DNA from: Rebecca billardiae RCC1528
Taxonomy: Eukaryota > Haptophyta
DNA length: 64,000 nucleotides
Assembly (NCBI GenBank): GCA_965240325.2
Contig: OZ251229.1
Span: 1,178,001 to 1,242,000, forward strand
Direction of reading: 5' to 3'
A program made the position numbers and the translations under genes. Below the pieces are notes generated by a model, which was not told where the DNA came from, did not search any database, and was given only the letters and a program-made list of their open reading frames with translations. Below, in pieces: positions 30,964 to 41,215 of this stretch. Position 1 is the first letter of the stretch; each line of letters starts with the position of its first letter.

Positions 30964-31707
30964 CTACCGAGCAGCTCGCCGAGTCAGAGGTAATCTGGAG
31001 CAGCCTCGACTGCAAGCGCTGTAGCCACAGCAGAGGTGGACCGGTGGCGGCCTCGCGTGGGCTGGTGTACGACGAACGGCGACGGTGCCGGTGACACCTG
31101 AGACCGGGCAAGGATTGAAGGAAGCCGCCACACATGGCGAGCTAGTCTGCGCACGCCAGCCTCGACGGCGGAGAGGACTCTCATACGGGGATGGTGGCAT
31201 GTTCAGTGGCGGAGTTGGCCGTGTGTCGCAGCAAGTGCAGCCCGCCAACGGCATCAGGCCCGCGTTCGCGGGCCGGCGCTCACTGATGTGAGTCCAGTGG
31301 CAGCATGAGACGTCTCGGCGCCGCCGTATTCCATATTCGGATGACCCAGCAAGTAGTGAGCAAGGTACCCATGTATAGGCACGCACTTGAATACATATAA
31401 CAAAGGTAACCACGTTTGATATACAGTGGGTAAATAGGCCCTTATATGCGGGTACTTTCCTATAATTAAATGGGTAATATGCTCGATCTTGGAGTAGTTT
31501 TTCATGGACGTCTACGCGCACAGCACAGTGCCCCACTTTTTCGGTATTTTCACCATAAAATCCTTCGGATAGGGGACAGCGCTTGTCAATAAGTAAGTCC
31601 GACCGCGTATCGTCATCTAGCTGCCATGGAAAGTAGGTAACATTCGGCTGAATCTCTATGTGACACAGCGGGCGCCGCTGCGCGCGCGCACGACAGCGCG
31701 ACAACAC
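30964..31707 (-). other. AT-richer island with a possible gene remnant
   Basis: 31290-31660 has clearly lower GC than its surroundings. A minus-strand frame through it reads like real protein (HIEIQPNVTYFPWQLDDDTR, CPLSEGFYGENTEKVGHCAV), with balanced amino-acid use. It lacks an ATG at its head and turns into GC-rich nonsense after about 31280. No family is recognised. It could be a transferred or retroelement-derived fragment. Confidence 0.3.
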
Positions 31708-32813
31708 GCGGAGTCGGTTTTTAGTGCTTCTGACGGCTGGGCTGGGCTGTGGGACATATTTGAGGGTGACTCCGCAAGCGCCACGCTCAGCAGACGCCTA
31801 CATGGCATGGTTGTCAAATATCACAAATCAGTGGGCTGCTGGCTTGGACCCCCTATCGCTAGACATTTCACGAGGGAAAGGGCGCGCTGATAGTGGCACG
31901 CGGGTATCATCTTGCATTGGACTACGAGCATCGGAGCAACCTCGCGCGGCCTCGCGTCGACGACGTCCCGTGAAGGACGAGAGGCGAGAGCCCACGCCAT
32001 TCCAAGGGTCACCCTTGACGTCGCGTACGGCGCCAAGCGAGCGACGCGGGGCGCGCGGCGGGCGCACGCGCGAGGCTGCCCACCACGCGCACGCGCGCGA
32101 ACCCGCCGGCTCGGGCGACACGCGCCGCCTCAGCTCGAGCACGAGCGCGAGGCGTGGCGCCGGCTCGGTGGCGGCGGAGGGCTCGACCTCCACCGCGCGC
32201 GACGAGCGGCTCGCCTGCGGTGCCAGCGGATGAAGCTGCAAGCCCGGCGGGCGCATACGCGCAGGTCCGCCCTCCACGCGCGAGCCCGCGACTGCGTGTC
32301 CCACGAGCTGCAGCAGGCGGCCGCAGGCTGGTCGGCGGCCGGCGAGGTCGGTGGAGTGCCGCCCGGCCCGCGTTCTCGCTTGGGCGCGGGCCACACTCTC
32401 ACTCACAGCGCTCGGCGTGTTGCTGCAGACGGGCCAGTCATTGCAGCGCGCACGCCGTGGTCAGACATGCACAGGCGTGCGCGTCGTCAGCCCCGCCGCT
32501 GCGCCCCTGTCGCGCCCATGCCCGTGGCAGCGTCGGAATTCCGAGCTCGGGCTACCGGCCGGCGAGCCATCATGCGTTTCAGAAACAGGTTTCCAGCCCG
32601 AGTTGACGCGCAGCGCCAACCCATATTCAGCGTAGTTGCTGATGGGGGGGGGGGGGGGGGGGGGGCAGAATGGCAGATCGGCGCGGTGCGGACAGCGTAA
32701 GCGTTCAACGACTGTCTGCGTTGTGACAGACTCGCTGTCTCGCTGCAGACGACGACCGTGCCTGCATGCGACACGTGTGACGTGCCAGCGAAGACTTAAT
32801 TCAATTCAGACAA
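31708..32813. other. gene-poor stretch
   Basis: GC-rich, no domain in any frame. It contains the poly-G tract listed separately. Confidence 0.4.
32644..32666 (+). repeat. poly-G tract (23 G)
   Basis: Uninterrupted G run. Confidence 0.95.
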
Positions 32814-33950
32814 CGATATATATGATCGGCTACGCCGATCTTCGGGTAGTAAACAACGAAGTTGAGGGCGCACGGCCCTACTGGTATGCAATAGTCGTCG
32901 CGTTCTTCACCGAATGACGATGCGCGCGCCCGGCGCGTCGCCGTGCAGGAGGCGCGGGCGCGAGTAATCGACGCGGTCGACGGCCCGGGCCTCGGGGGGC
33001 TGCGCCGCCTGTCGAACTCGACGCGCAGCAGCCGCAGCGCCTCCGCCCGGTGCGCATCGGGCAGCCCTGTTGTCTGTGGCCGCGCGCAGCGCGGAGATCG
33101 CGCTCGGCAGCTCGCCCGTCTCAGCCTCGCACAGCCTCGCGCGCTCGGCGGGATCGGCGCAGCGTCGGACGAGCTCGCTGCGGGGAAGAGCGTCGCGAGC
33201 AGCCGCGGCTCGAGCCTGTCTATCTACGACCTCCCGCAGCCGCAGTAGCCGCTCCTTGCACGCCTTTGTCTGTCAGGCTCGCCGCCGCGTCGATGCACTC
33301 GGTGCGAGGGCCGCTACATGGCTGTGCGCGTCGGTGCCGCCGCGGGTGCTGTCGGCCGACGGCCCGGAGCGCGAGGACTACTGCGAGCACGGGCGAGAGG
33401 GGAGCACGGCGTCGCCCGTAGCATATGCCAACTCGCCATCATCGCGGGCTCGCCGCTCGCAGATCTAAGCCTGTGGCTCTCGTGTCAGGCACGGTCAGGC
33501 ATCCGTCGAGTGAGCGCCAGAGCCCCTCCTCACGGTCAGCGCGCGGCTCGCGCGCCAAATGCTTGCCGCGCCGCCATGCGCAGCCGTCAGCACGCCGCAC
33601 GCGGCGCAGCCATCACAGCTCGGCCATGGTCATGGACGGCGCGAGCGTGAGCGGTGAGGGTTGGGCGAGCGACTTCTGAACATGCCGAGAGCCTCAGCTG
33701 CGCGGCGTGCGGCGTGGCGCGCGCGGGCGCGCGAATGGTCAGCTACGAGCCGGTCGACAACGGCCGCGTTCGTGCGACCGAGTGACGACGTGCGGTTGGA
33801 AAACGCACTGGGCCGAAGAGGCATGGCAGGGCGGGGCGCGCGGGGCGAACGAGGCACGAATGCGATGCCGACGGCCGTTGGGACCCGCCGCAGATCTGCG
33901 CGCACCTGCGCTGAGTCTTGTCGGATTGAACGATCGCGTGCAGTGCCCGC
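32814..33950. repeat. segmental duplication, arm 1
   Basis: Colinear with 61300-62620. Shared landmarks: the ATATATATGATCGGCTACGC hairpin region and GTTGA.GGCGCACGGCCCT; GTGCAGGAGGCGCGGGCGCG; the minus-strand coding part; and, at 33815-33920, GCATGGCAGGGCGGGGCGCG, which matches 62506 onward. This arm is more decayed than the other. Confidence 0.85.
32900..33250 (-). pseudogene. decayed paralogue of the minus-strand gene at 61391
   Basis: Minus-strand pieces in shifting frames match the other arm: LVRRCADPAERARLCEA, LRAATDNR and RVDYSRPRLLHG. The 49-aa duplication of the other copy is absent and several frameshifts are needed. Confidence 0.7.
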
Positions 33951-34544
33951 CTGTTCGCGAGCCCGCGTCGAGTTTGCGTGGCCAGTGGCCAAGGCAGTGG
34001 CAGCGCCTTTTGTAGCAATACTGTAAGTGATGAGCAGTATTCATCGACGGGAGATAACTATAGTAATCAGAAAAGATACGGTTATGAATCGCGCGCTGGA
34101 ACGGGCTACCCGCGTCAATGATATATCTCGTCGCCCGCGAGGGTTCGTGCGAAACGATGCGGATCGCGTGCCCTAGAACATCGCCCCATAACCTGATGAT
34201 ATCCGCCACTGAGAAGCGACGGTTCATGACTTCAGATGCCGGCAATACTTTACTTCAAGCGACATAAAAGCCGGCCGAACCTCTCTTTTCTATGGTTGGC
34301 GAGCTGTTTCAGGCTCTTACAATTCAAGCATCTTACTATGACGGAATGTTCGAACACACGGCTGGTGTTGTGTGCTATTCCACCCTGCATTCCCCTAAGT
34401 GTTACTATCGTTAAAATTAGCATCTACTACAAACGCAATCATTGGCAGCGAAATGCGTCCACTAGGGGGTCCGGTCACATCTGAATCAACCAAAATCCTG
34501 CGCGCGTCCTCTTTTTGATTTTGCGGAGCACGTGCGCCGCTCCT
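33951..34544. other. AT-richer island
   Basis: 34020-34500 is AT-richer than the flanks. A minus-strand frame from an ATG at 34227 to about 34026 (MNRRFSVADIIRLWGDVLGH, SHEPSRATRYIIDAGSPFQR) looks coding, then runs into the segmental duplication. No family is recognised. Confidence 0.3.
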
Positions 34545-34591
34545 CCCCCCCCCCCCCCCCCCCCCCGGCTTTCGCTCACGCTCAGACCTTT

Positions 34592-34622
<31 letters not shown>
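34545..34622. repeat. C22 - spacer - G30 inverted homopolymers
   Basis: 22 C (34545-34566), a 26-base spacer, then 30 G (34593-34622). The tracts can pair as a perfect hairpin of up to 22 bp, or fold separately as i-motif and G-quadruplex. Confidence 0.95.
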
Positions 34623-34680
34623 CGTGCGCCATAATAACTCATCACAGTGATCGGTTAGCTGGTAGCAGCCGTCACTGACA

Positions 34681-34944
34681 CTCACCGCTGGTCGTCCGAT
34701 GAGGCCGAGCTGCGGTGCCACGGTCCCGCTACGGTGCTGCTGACGGGCTCACTGACGCTGCGGGGCGGGGCCGGTGGCAGCCTGCCCGTGCGGTGCGGTG
34801 ACAACTGACAACTGCGCAGGGCACGCATCAAGCGCGCGCCCGGGCTGTCACTACAGTGAGTCACTGAACCGCTCTGATTGTAGTAGGACCATTGGCGGAC
34901 GGCCGTGCAAGGTGCCGCGAACAGCTGCAGGCGACGCCCCGTAT
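34681..34944 (+). repeat. E-related fragment
   Basis: Inverted match of 42200-42466 (GGTCGTCCGATGAGGC..., CTCTGATTGTAGTAGGACCA), a segment of the 5' half of the diverged E copy 3. It is not present in copies 1 and 2. Confidence 0.85.
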
Positions 34945-35558
34945 TGTGAAGAGGTTGTGATGGTTGTTGGTGACGCGGGCGTTTCGCACGGGCTCGTCCG
35001 GTCCCGCGCCTGTGGGAGCGGACTGGTGACGGGCGATCGGCACGGTCGAGGGTGAGAGGCGAGAGACGTAGGCGTATACACGAGCACTCAACGACAGCGC
35101 GGTCGATGCAGTACCGGCAGCGGCCGCAGCGGCGACGGGCGTAGCACGTGCGAGCGCACGAGGGCGTGAGCTTTTAGTTTTAGCGTGTCATGTCTAGATT
35201 CAGCGCGTCTGGACGACTGCACAGCGGTCCGGTCTGATCACGTCAGTCCGGTCTGAATCAGGACCGAGTGAAGAAAGTCGAGAAATAGAAAATCTGGTCG
35301 TAGAGAAAGAAATGAATAAACCACAACACTCCCCCCCATGTGAAGCCGGGTATGAGATAGTAGATAGAGCTCGCATTGTTAGATGATGATGGCCATTAGC
35401 GGCGGGGTACCCAATAGACGCGGGTTCACATGTCCCATAGATAATGTGGTTGAGGAATTAGAGGATAGTGAGGAACTAGAGAATAGAGCGGGTGAGGCAG
35501 AGGTGTAGTGTTCACCGCGAGGGAGATCAGCACGTAGAATGCTGAAACTTCTGGTTGA
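34945..35558. other. no gene seen
   Basis: Mixed composition, AT-richer from 35270. No domain or RNA gene recognised. Confidence 0.45.
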
Positions 35559-35733
35559 TAGAGAGTGAGTTGCAGCCGCCGCTGCACGCCGGCAGCGGCA
35601 GCTTCACGACCACCTTCAGACGTTCGCTTGGTTCGTATACCGGTAGCGGTGCGGACAGCGCTACAGCCTGCGTTGACAACTGCGCAGGGCACGCATCAAG
35701 CGCGCGCCCCTACTGTCTACTGAGCCTCGGACC

Positions 35734-36274
35734 CATTCTATGATTTAACGACACAGGTAGGACGACGCGGGTCTCCTGATTCGTCGGCGGCAGTGCCCGA
35801 TCGTCGACACGAAGTCGGCGTTGGTGGCAGAGCATAGCCTGCACCGCGATCGGATTGCTTGAGCGCGGCCTTGAGCTGCTGGAGCGCGATCCACCTGCGC
35901 TGCGCGGCTCGCATGGCCCTGCTGTGCCCCGAGCGAGGGCGATGGTGCAGGTCCGGATGTCAGCTGGCAGTCTCAGCCGCTGGTAGCAGCTGGTCGTACC
36001 TGCCCCGTGCTCCCCGGGCGGTCGCGTACGCGCTTGCCGCTCGAGCCAGCTGGCTGGCTGGCGGCGGCTGGCGCTGCGGCGTCGTCCAGGGTGCGCTTCG
36101 TCCGCTGCTGCGGCAGCTCCTCGTCGTCCAAGTCGTCGCCCGGGGGCGAGTCTCGGTCCTCGTGGAGCGGGGCAGCAGGGACTGGCGTGGGTGCAGCGGT
36201 CGGTGCCAGGCGCGCCGCCTTGCGCGCCTGGCGTTCCTTGACGGCGCGGCGCGTCGAGGAGCGACGGCTCGATC
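35734..36274 (-). mobile_element. R-family copy (b), 541 bp, inserted in E copy 2
   Basis: Defined exactly by comparison with E copy 1, where CTCGGACC continues into GTGTAAGG (11162-11175). On the minus strand the insert ends in CGTTAAATCATAGAAT, the R-family 3' end. Its other end lies inside a coding frame, as expected for a 5'-truncated retroposed copy. No obvious target-site duplication. Confidence 0.85.
35973..36272 (-). pseudogene. C-terminal 99 codons of an R-family protein
   Basis: The frame enters at the truncated edge of insert (b) and stops at 35973. It encodes a charged, disordered tail: RRAVKERQARKAARLAP, DDLDDEELPQQRTKRTLDD, AASQPAGSSGKRVRD. The style matches the C-terminus of the intact protein at 39604-40707 (AGKRAATEPSTPAEEDG, DAKPAKQART). 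Probably a truncated relative; the reading frame also continues into E sequence by chance. Confidence 0.5.
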
Positions 36275-37523
36275 GTGTAAGGCTGGTGGACGGCCGTAAA
36301 TAAACAGCTGCAGGCGAGGCCCGGGGCGCAGATCCAGTAGAGCAGCACTGATCTGCGCACCGCCGTCGAGAGTTGCAGCAGCAGGGGCAGGCAGCCAGGT
36401 GACAACCGCGCAGGGCACGGCACGCATCAAGCGCGTGCTCCCACTGGCCTCGGGCTGTAGGGCTGGTGGACGGCCGTAAACACTTGCAGGCGACGCCCGG
36501 TGCGCAGATCCAGTCGAGCAACACTGATCTGCGCGCCGCCGCCGAGAGTTGCAGCAGCAGGGGCAGGCAGCCAGGTGCCAGCCGCGCAGGGCACGGCACG
36601 CATCAAAACAGTTACAGGCGAGGCCCGGTGCGCAGATCCAGTCGAGCAACGCCGTCGCAACACGGACCGGCGCGCCACTCCGTCCGGAGGAGAGATGTAG
36701 AGAGTTGCAACCGCCGGGGCAGGTGACAACCGCGCAGGACACGCGTCAAGCGTGCGCCTCCTGAGCACCGGGCATGAGAGCGGCCGTTATCAGTTGCAGG
36801 CGACGCCCGTCGTGCGGATCACTCGATCACTCGTCGAGCCGTCGGATCAATCGTCGAGCGTTACAGATCGGTCATCGGCCGCACGGTCGCGAGGTGCAGG
36901 CGAGGTGCAGGTGGAGGGCGGCCGTCGACAGTTGCAGGCGACAGGGCGTGAGCATCCTGCTCACACATCACCCCGACGGTCCACACCCTCGGTCGCAGCC
37001 CCGCGGCGCCCGCGGTGGCATCTCGACCTCCCGTCACGGCGGTCAGCCTGGCCCGAGCGGGCCCCTCTTGACGAGCGAGTACTGGTATCATCGCGGTTGC
37101 TGAGGAGCCGCCTAACTTGAGTCGCGACGACTGTAATCGATCGACGGACCCTGATTGGCCCTCCATGTTTCGTCGAGAAGAATTTTCCTTCGGACGAACG
37201 GCAACTCGAGCGGACAACATAATACATCGCGCAGCCATCACTCGACAAAAGCGTACTCCGAATCTTTTCTTTCGAGGCCACTACGTGCGAGGACTGTCCC
37301 AACTGCAGGCACAGTGGGTAAAACTCGTCGAAACGATTGTTTGGCAAGTAAAACCCGGCGAACCGATGGTTTTTCGGAGTAACATCCGTCGAACCGTTGG
37401 TTTAGCGAGTAAAAACAGCCGAACCGATGGTTTTTCATAGAGAAAACTCCGAATTGTGGGCATTTTCGTAACTAACCCGACATCTGTGCCGCGGATCCAC
37501 TTTACACGATTAAGTAGAGTAGA

Positions 37524-38643
37524 CGTCAAAGCTCGTGAGCATGATCGAGTATACGGAACGACAAACAACTCTTGTGAACGCCTCTCGACAAAGAGCTTGC
37601 TCATGGTGCCTTGAGGCTCCTCGATCAGCCAGGCCTTGCCCGTTCCAAAACGAGTGCATCCACCGTTCCAATAGGCAGCAGTTCTTGCCCCCATTAGTGC
37701 GGTGCATAGAGGCAGCAGTAGTGTGTGATGTAGGCGTGGATCAAGTGCTCGCCGTAAGTGGAGCTAGTAGGTGAGGCTCGAGCGAGAAGATGAGCACAGA
37801 TCACGACTAGAGATCACACAGCAGCGCCTTGAGATGGTTGTCCATGATCGCCTTCGTGCCGATGAGATTGACTCTCATCGTTGCCGTCTGCAGCACGTAC
37901 ACGGACGAATAGACGCCTGGTACGAGTACGCGAGGGCAGCATGAGCGCCATGATATCGTCGCCGCCAGGATGATCGCGTGGTCGAAGTAGATGCGGTCGT
38001 CAGGCGTGTGGTAGAATCGGCAGATAGAGTGGAGCATCGAATGAGATCGTGTCCGGGGCCGAGTGAAGATGAGTGACCAGGTAGAGGTAGTTGGCGCAGG
38101 GAGCTGCGACGCCAATAGAGACAGTAGAGACCGTAGTTAGGGCAGCAGATCAGATGTAGTTCGTGCGGATGTAGTTAGAGTGGATGTAGTTCGAGTAGTT
38201 AGTTCGGGTGGGTGTATCCGATGAGAAGTAGTCGCAGGTGCGTCGTCCGTTGCGGCAGCCGCCGTGATGCCGTAGTGGTCCTCAGCGGTGATCAGGCGCG
38301 TCGGAGTAGAGGCGGCAGCGGTAGCATCGGCAGCGGAAGCAGCAGCAGCGATAGAGGTGCACGATAAGAACTCGTCCAGGTTGGCAGCGCGGCGGCGGGC
38401 AGAGCAAGTACTGGTAGAGGCCCTGCAGTCGGTCACCGGCTGAGCTGGTACGATTAGTTGAGCGCGTTGGCGCATCGCCGGCGGATCGGCGGTCAGCGCG
38501 GTAGGAGGCTCATCGTGCTCGGGGATAGCGTCGAGGGTAGATAGAGCGGGTAGAACACGAGCGTGTAGAGAACGTACAGAACGAGCGGCTTCGCCGTTAG
38601 CACCGCTGCGTGTAGTCTTTGTGTCTTTAAATCATAGAATTAG
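37524..38643. mobile_element. sequence between two opposed E ends, ending in the R 3' motif (d)
   Basis: 1.1 kb bounded by the end of E copy 2 (plus) and the end of E copy 3 (minus). Its right end is CTTTAAATCATAGAATTA at 38622-38641, the R-family 3' end, directly against E copy 3. The minus strand has two frames with fair protein composition (38475-38137, NLDEFLSCTSIAAAASAADA; 38115-37807, PDDRIYFDHAIILAATISWR), but stops separate them and no family is certain. Confidence 0.45.
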
Positions 38644-38934
38644 TCTACTCTACTTAATCGTGTAAAGTGGATCCGCGGCACAGATGTCGGGTTAGTTACG
38701 AAAATGCCCACAATTTGAAGTTTTCCCTATGAAAAGTCAGCGGATCGACGCTTTTTACTCCGAAAGTCAGCGGATCGAGGGGTTTTACTCCGAAAGTCAG
38801 CGGATCGCCGGCTTTTACCCCGCGTACCCGCGGTTGGGACAGTCCTTGCACATATTCGCCGCGGCAGAAATACTGAATCGACGTAGGGTGCTGTACGCGT
38901 TGTCCTTTCCTGCTCGAGTTGCCGTTATTTAGGC
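38644..38934 (-). mobile_element. dispersed repeat E, copy 3, 3' part
   Basis: Minus-strand match to the last 300 bp of E: CGGCAACTCGAGC, AGGACTGTCCCAAC, then three units ending CGATCCGCTGACTTT where copies 1 and 2 have CGAACCGATGGTTTTT, then TGGGCATTTTCGTAACTAAC and AAGTAGAGTAGA. Diverged, consistent with an older copy. Confidence 0.8.
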
Positions 38935-39603
38935 CCCGCGCGGCCATGAGTATAATATTGTCATCACCTCGTTCGCCGGCGCAGTCATGTCTTCCAGCGC
39001 CTCGCGTTCGCGAGGCGTGCCCGAAACAGCTACACACTCACCGGTGCCCTGGGGCACCGGCGCAACCCGCATCCAACACTCCGCATATCGCAGACACGAC
39101 ATATCCACCCGCGCTTGCACACGCACGCCCCCCCCCCCCCCCGCCTGCTTGCTGACCATGCAAGGACTGGCCCGGTGCGGACGCCAAGCGCATGCTCATC
39201 GGTGAGTCATCCCGACACGACGGCGAACACCTGCGGTGTGCCTGTGCGGAGGCACTGGGGAGCGACACGCGGAGTGTGGGCCGCCCTCCTTCCTGAGCAG
39301 CGCCCGGCCCTCAGGTGGAGACCGCGCCCGTCCCGGCCTCCCCGCGGCGGCCGCGAGCCCCCCCCCCCCCCCCTTTTCCCCATCCTGCCCGTTTCGCGAC
39401 AAACCCCTCTCCCCCCGAAACGCACGACGGGCCGCCGTGGTCCGGGGGACCGGCGGGGCCACTCCGGACCTGGGTTTTGAAATTTGATTTCAACCCCGCG
39501 CGCCGAAATGCCTTTGGCACCAGCACCGACCTCGCTCGCACCGCAGTGCTTCCGCACCCGCCCCCCGGCCCTCCGCAGCCCCGCGCCCGCCACACTGGCC
39601 ACC

Positions 39604-40707
39604 ATGCCCCCTTACCAGCACGGCTTTTTCCGCGACCGTCTCAACAGCAGGAGCGCCTTGACCTTCTTCCCCTCTTCCAACAACTTCGAGCGCGGGCTGC
39701 AGGTGGAACGGCCGAGCACCCCCACCGCCAGGCGGGATGCGGGCCAGCAGATGTGCACGACGGTGATCAAGCTGAGCGCGCGCTGCCTGAGCGACGTGGC
39801 GCCCAACTCGCAAGGCGGGCGACTGCTCGCAGGACTCACCCAGGACCCCAAAGGCAATAAGCACGTTTTCTCCTTCACCGGCTCGGTGCTCGAGAACATG
39901 ACCATCTGCCGCCGCCTGGCCACCAGCCTGTGCATGCCGAACATTCTCACGGCGTGCACCACGGAGCTCACGCAGGAGATGCTCGCGCTGTCGGCGGCCG
40001 ACCTCGCAACCCAGGCGAAGGACGTGTCCCTCACGCTCCCGGTTAGCCCCACGATGACGCTCGTGCAGTTTCACAGGGCCCTCTACGAGCAGATCGTGCC
40101 CGACATCAACAAGTACGTGACCAACGGTGAGCACGTCGAGACCAACATCTACTCCGGCGGTGTGAACCTGATCTTCCTCCGCCTGCGTTTCATGCCCATC
40201 GACCCCGAGCACCCCATCTTCTTCGCGCCGCTCAAGCCGAGCCGCCGCATCGCCGGCGCCGCCCGCGTCCCACACAACCTGTGGGGCGTGCCGCCCGCGC
40301 CGCCTGTGCCGCCCGCGCCGCCCGCCGCTGCGCGCCGCCCTGCTCCTCAGCCGGCCGACCAACAGGCGGCGGACCCCGCCGGCCCGGAGGCGGAGGAGCC
40401 CGAGGGGGAGGGTTCGGACGATGCCATCCCGCCACCCCAGCCGCCAACCGCGGCCGCGCCGTCGGACGGGCCCGAGGTGCAACAGGCCAGGCCGGCGCTC
40501 GGGGAGTCCAACTACCGCCTGGTCCTGCCCCCCGGCGCCGCGGCAGCCGGCAAGCGCGCGGCGACCGAGCCGTCCACGCCGGCGGAGGAGGATGGGCCCT
40601 CCTCCGCTGGCGGGAGCGACGCCAAGCCGGCCAAGCAGGCTCGCACCGCGTCCCTCGGCGACCCCCCCCGTGACCTGGCTGCCGCCGTGCCGCAGTCGCT
40701 GGCGTAG
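39604..40707 (+). CDS. unknown 367-aa protein, probable R-element ORF
   Basis: ATG at 39604 in an excellent initiation context (GCCACCATGC), stop at 40705-40707. In-frame codons extend upstream to 39484, including an ATG at 39508, so a longer form is possible. Residues 1-220 look globular and well balanced (MPPYQHGFFRDRLNSRSAL, FTGSVLENMTICRRLATSLC, FHRALYEQIVPDINKYVTNG, LIFLRLRFMPIDPEHPIFFA). The rest is a Pro/Ala/Glu-rich disordered tail with basic patches. No family is recognised. A gag-like or nucleic-acid-binding role is suggested only by its place in a mobile element and by the related tail in copy (b). There are no frameshifts, so it may still be expressed. Confidence 0.65.
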   Translation: MPPYQHGFFRDRLNSRSALTFFPSSNNFERGLQVERPSTPTARRDAGQQMCTTVIKLSARCLSDVAPNSQGGRLLAGLTQDPKGNKHVFSFTGSVLENMTICRRLATSLCMPNILTACTTELTQEMLALSAADLATQAKDVSLTLPVSPTMTLVQFHRALYEQIVPDINKYVTNGEHVETNIYSGGVNLIFLRLRFMPIDPEHPIFFAPLKPSRRIAGAARVPHNLWGVPPAPPVPPAPPAAARRPAPQPADQQAADPAGPEAEEPEGEGSDDAIPPPQPPTAAAPSDGPEVQQARPALGESNYRLVLPPGAAAAGKRAATEPSTPAEEDGPSSAGGSDAKPAKQARTASLGDPPRDLAAAVPQSLA

Positions 40708-40767
40708 AGCCGCGCGCGGCGCTGGCGCGCCAGACGCGCCCGGTTGGGCAGCGCAGGCACCCTCAGC

Positions 40768-40887
40768 GGCCAGGACGACGACTTCCTCAACGGCAAGGGC
40801 GACGACTTCCTCTGCGGCCAGGGCGACGACTTCCTCAACGGCAAGGACGACGACTTCCTCAACGGCAAGGGCGACTACTCCCTCAAC
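40768..40887 (+). repeat. five 24-bp units encoding (G[QK][GD]DDFLN)
   Basis: Five adjacent 24-bp units of the type GGCAAGGGCGACGACTTCCT + CAAC, all in one frame, starting 60 bp after the stop of the preceding gene. The frame stays open to 40998 but has no ATG nearby. Confidence 0.9.
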
Positions 40888-41215
40888 TCGGCAAGGCCGC
40901 TAGGCCGCGCACACCGGCCCGGGCGACCACATCCACTACCTGCACTACTGCATCAACTTGAACAGCCTCGGACGACGACGACGCGGGCAACTACATGATG
41001 ACCAAGGCCGACGACGACTGCAAAACAGCGGCATCCCCGGGCGCCCACTACCTCAGTGACCGTGTGATCAGCATCGGTTATTACGACGACTCCCTCACCC
41101 GCGGCCAACGCGCTCCGACATCCTCCATTAACTCCATTCAGTACAATCAGTACTTCGACAGACGAATCAGGAGAGCTGCGCCCTCGTGCCTGTGTCTTTA
41201 AATCATAGAATTAAT

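Larger units (their letters stand above)
35559..37523 (+). mobile_element. dispersed repeat E, copy 2, interrupted by R copy (b)
   Basis: Same ends as copy 1 (TAGAGAGTGAGTTGCAG, AAGTAGAGTAGA) but unrelated flanks. After removing the 541-bp insert at 35734-36274 it is nearly identical to copy 1, over long stretches base for base. Differences: small indels around 37070-37130, where copy 1 has the 33-bp tail insertion. Confidence 0.9.
38935..41215 (+). mobile_element. R-family copy (c), longest, inserted in E copy 3
   Basis: Lies between the 3' part (38644-38934) and the 5' part (41216-42700) of E copy 3. The right end is CTTTAAATCATAGAATTA (41196-41213), preceded by GACGAATCAGGAGA as in copies (a) and (b). 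It contains an intact gene (39604-40707) with two C-rich tracts upstream (39128-39142 and about 39359-39373) and, after it, 24-bp repeats and a possible short second frame (40995-41201). The 5' boundary is approximate. No reverse transcriptase is seen, so it would be non-autonomous or a member of an unfamiliar class. Confidence 0.6.
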
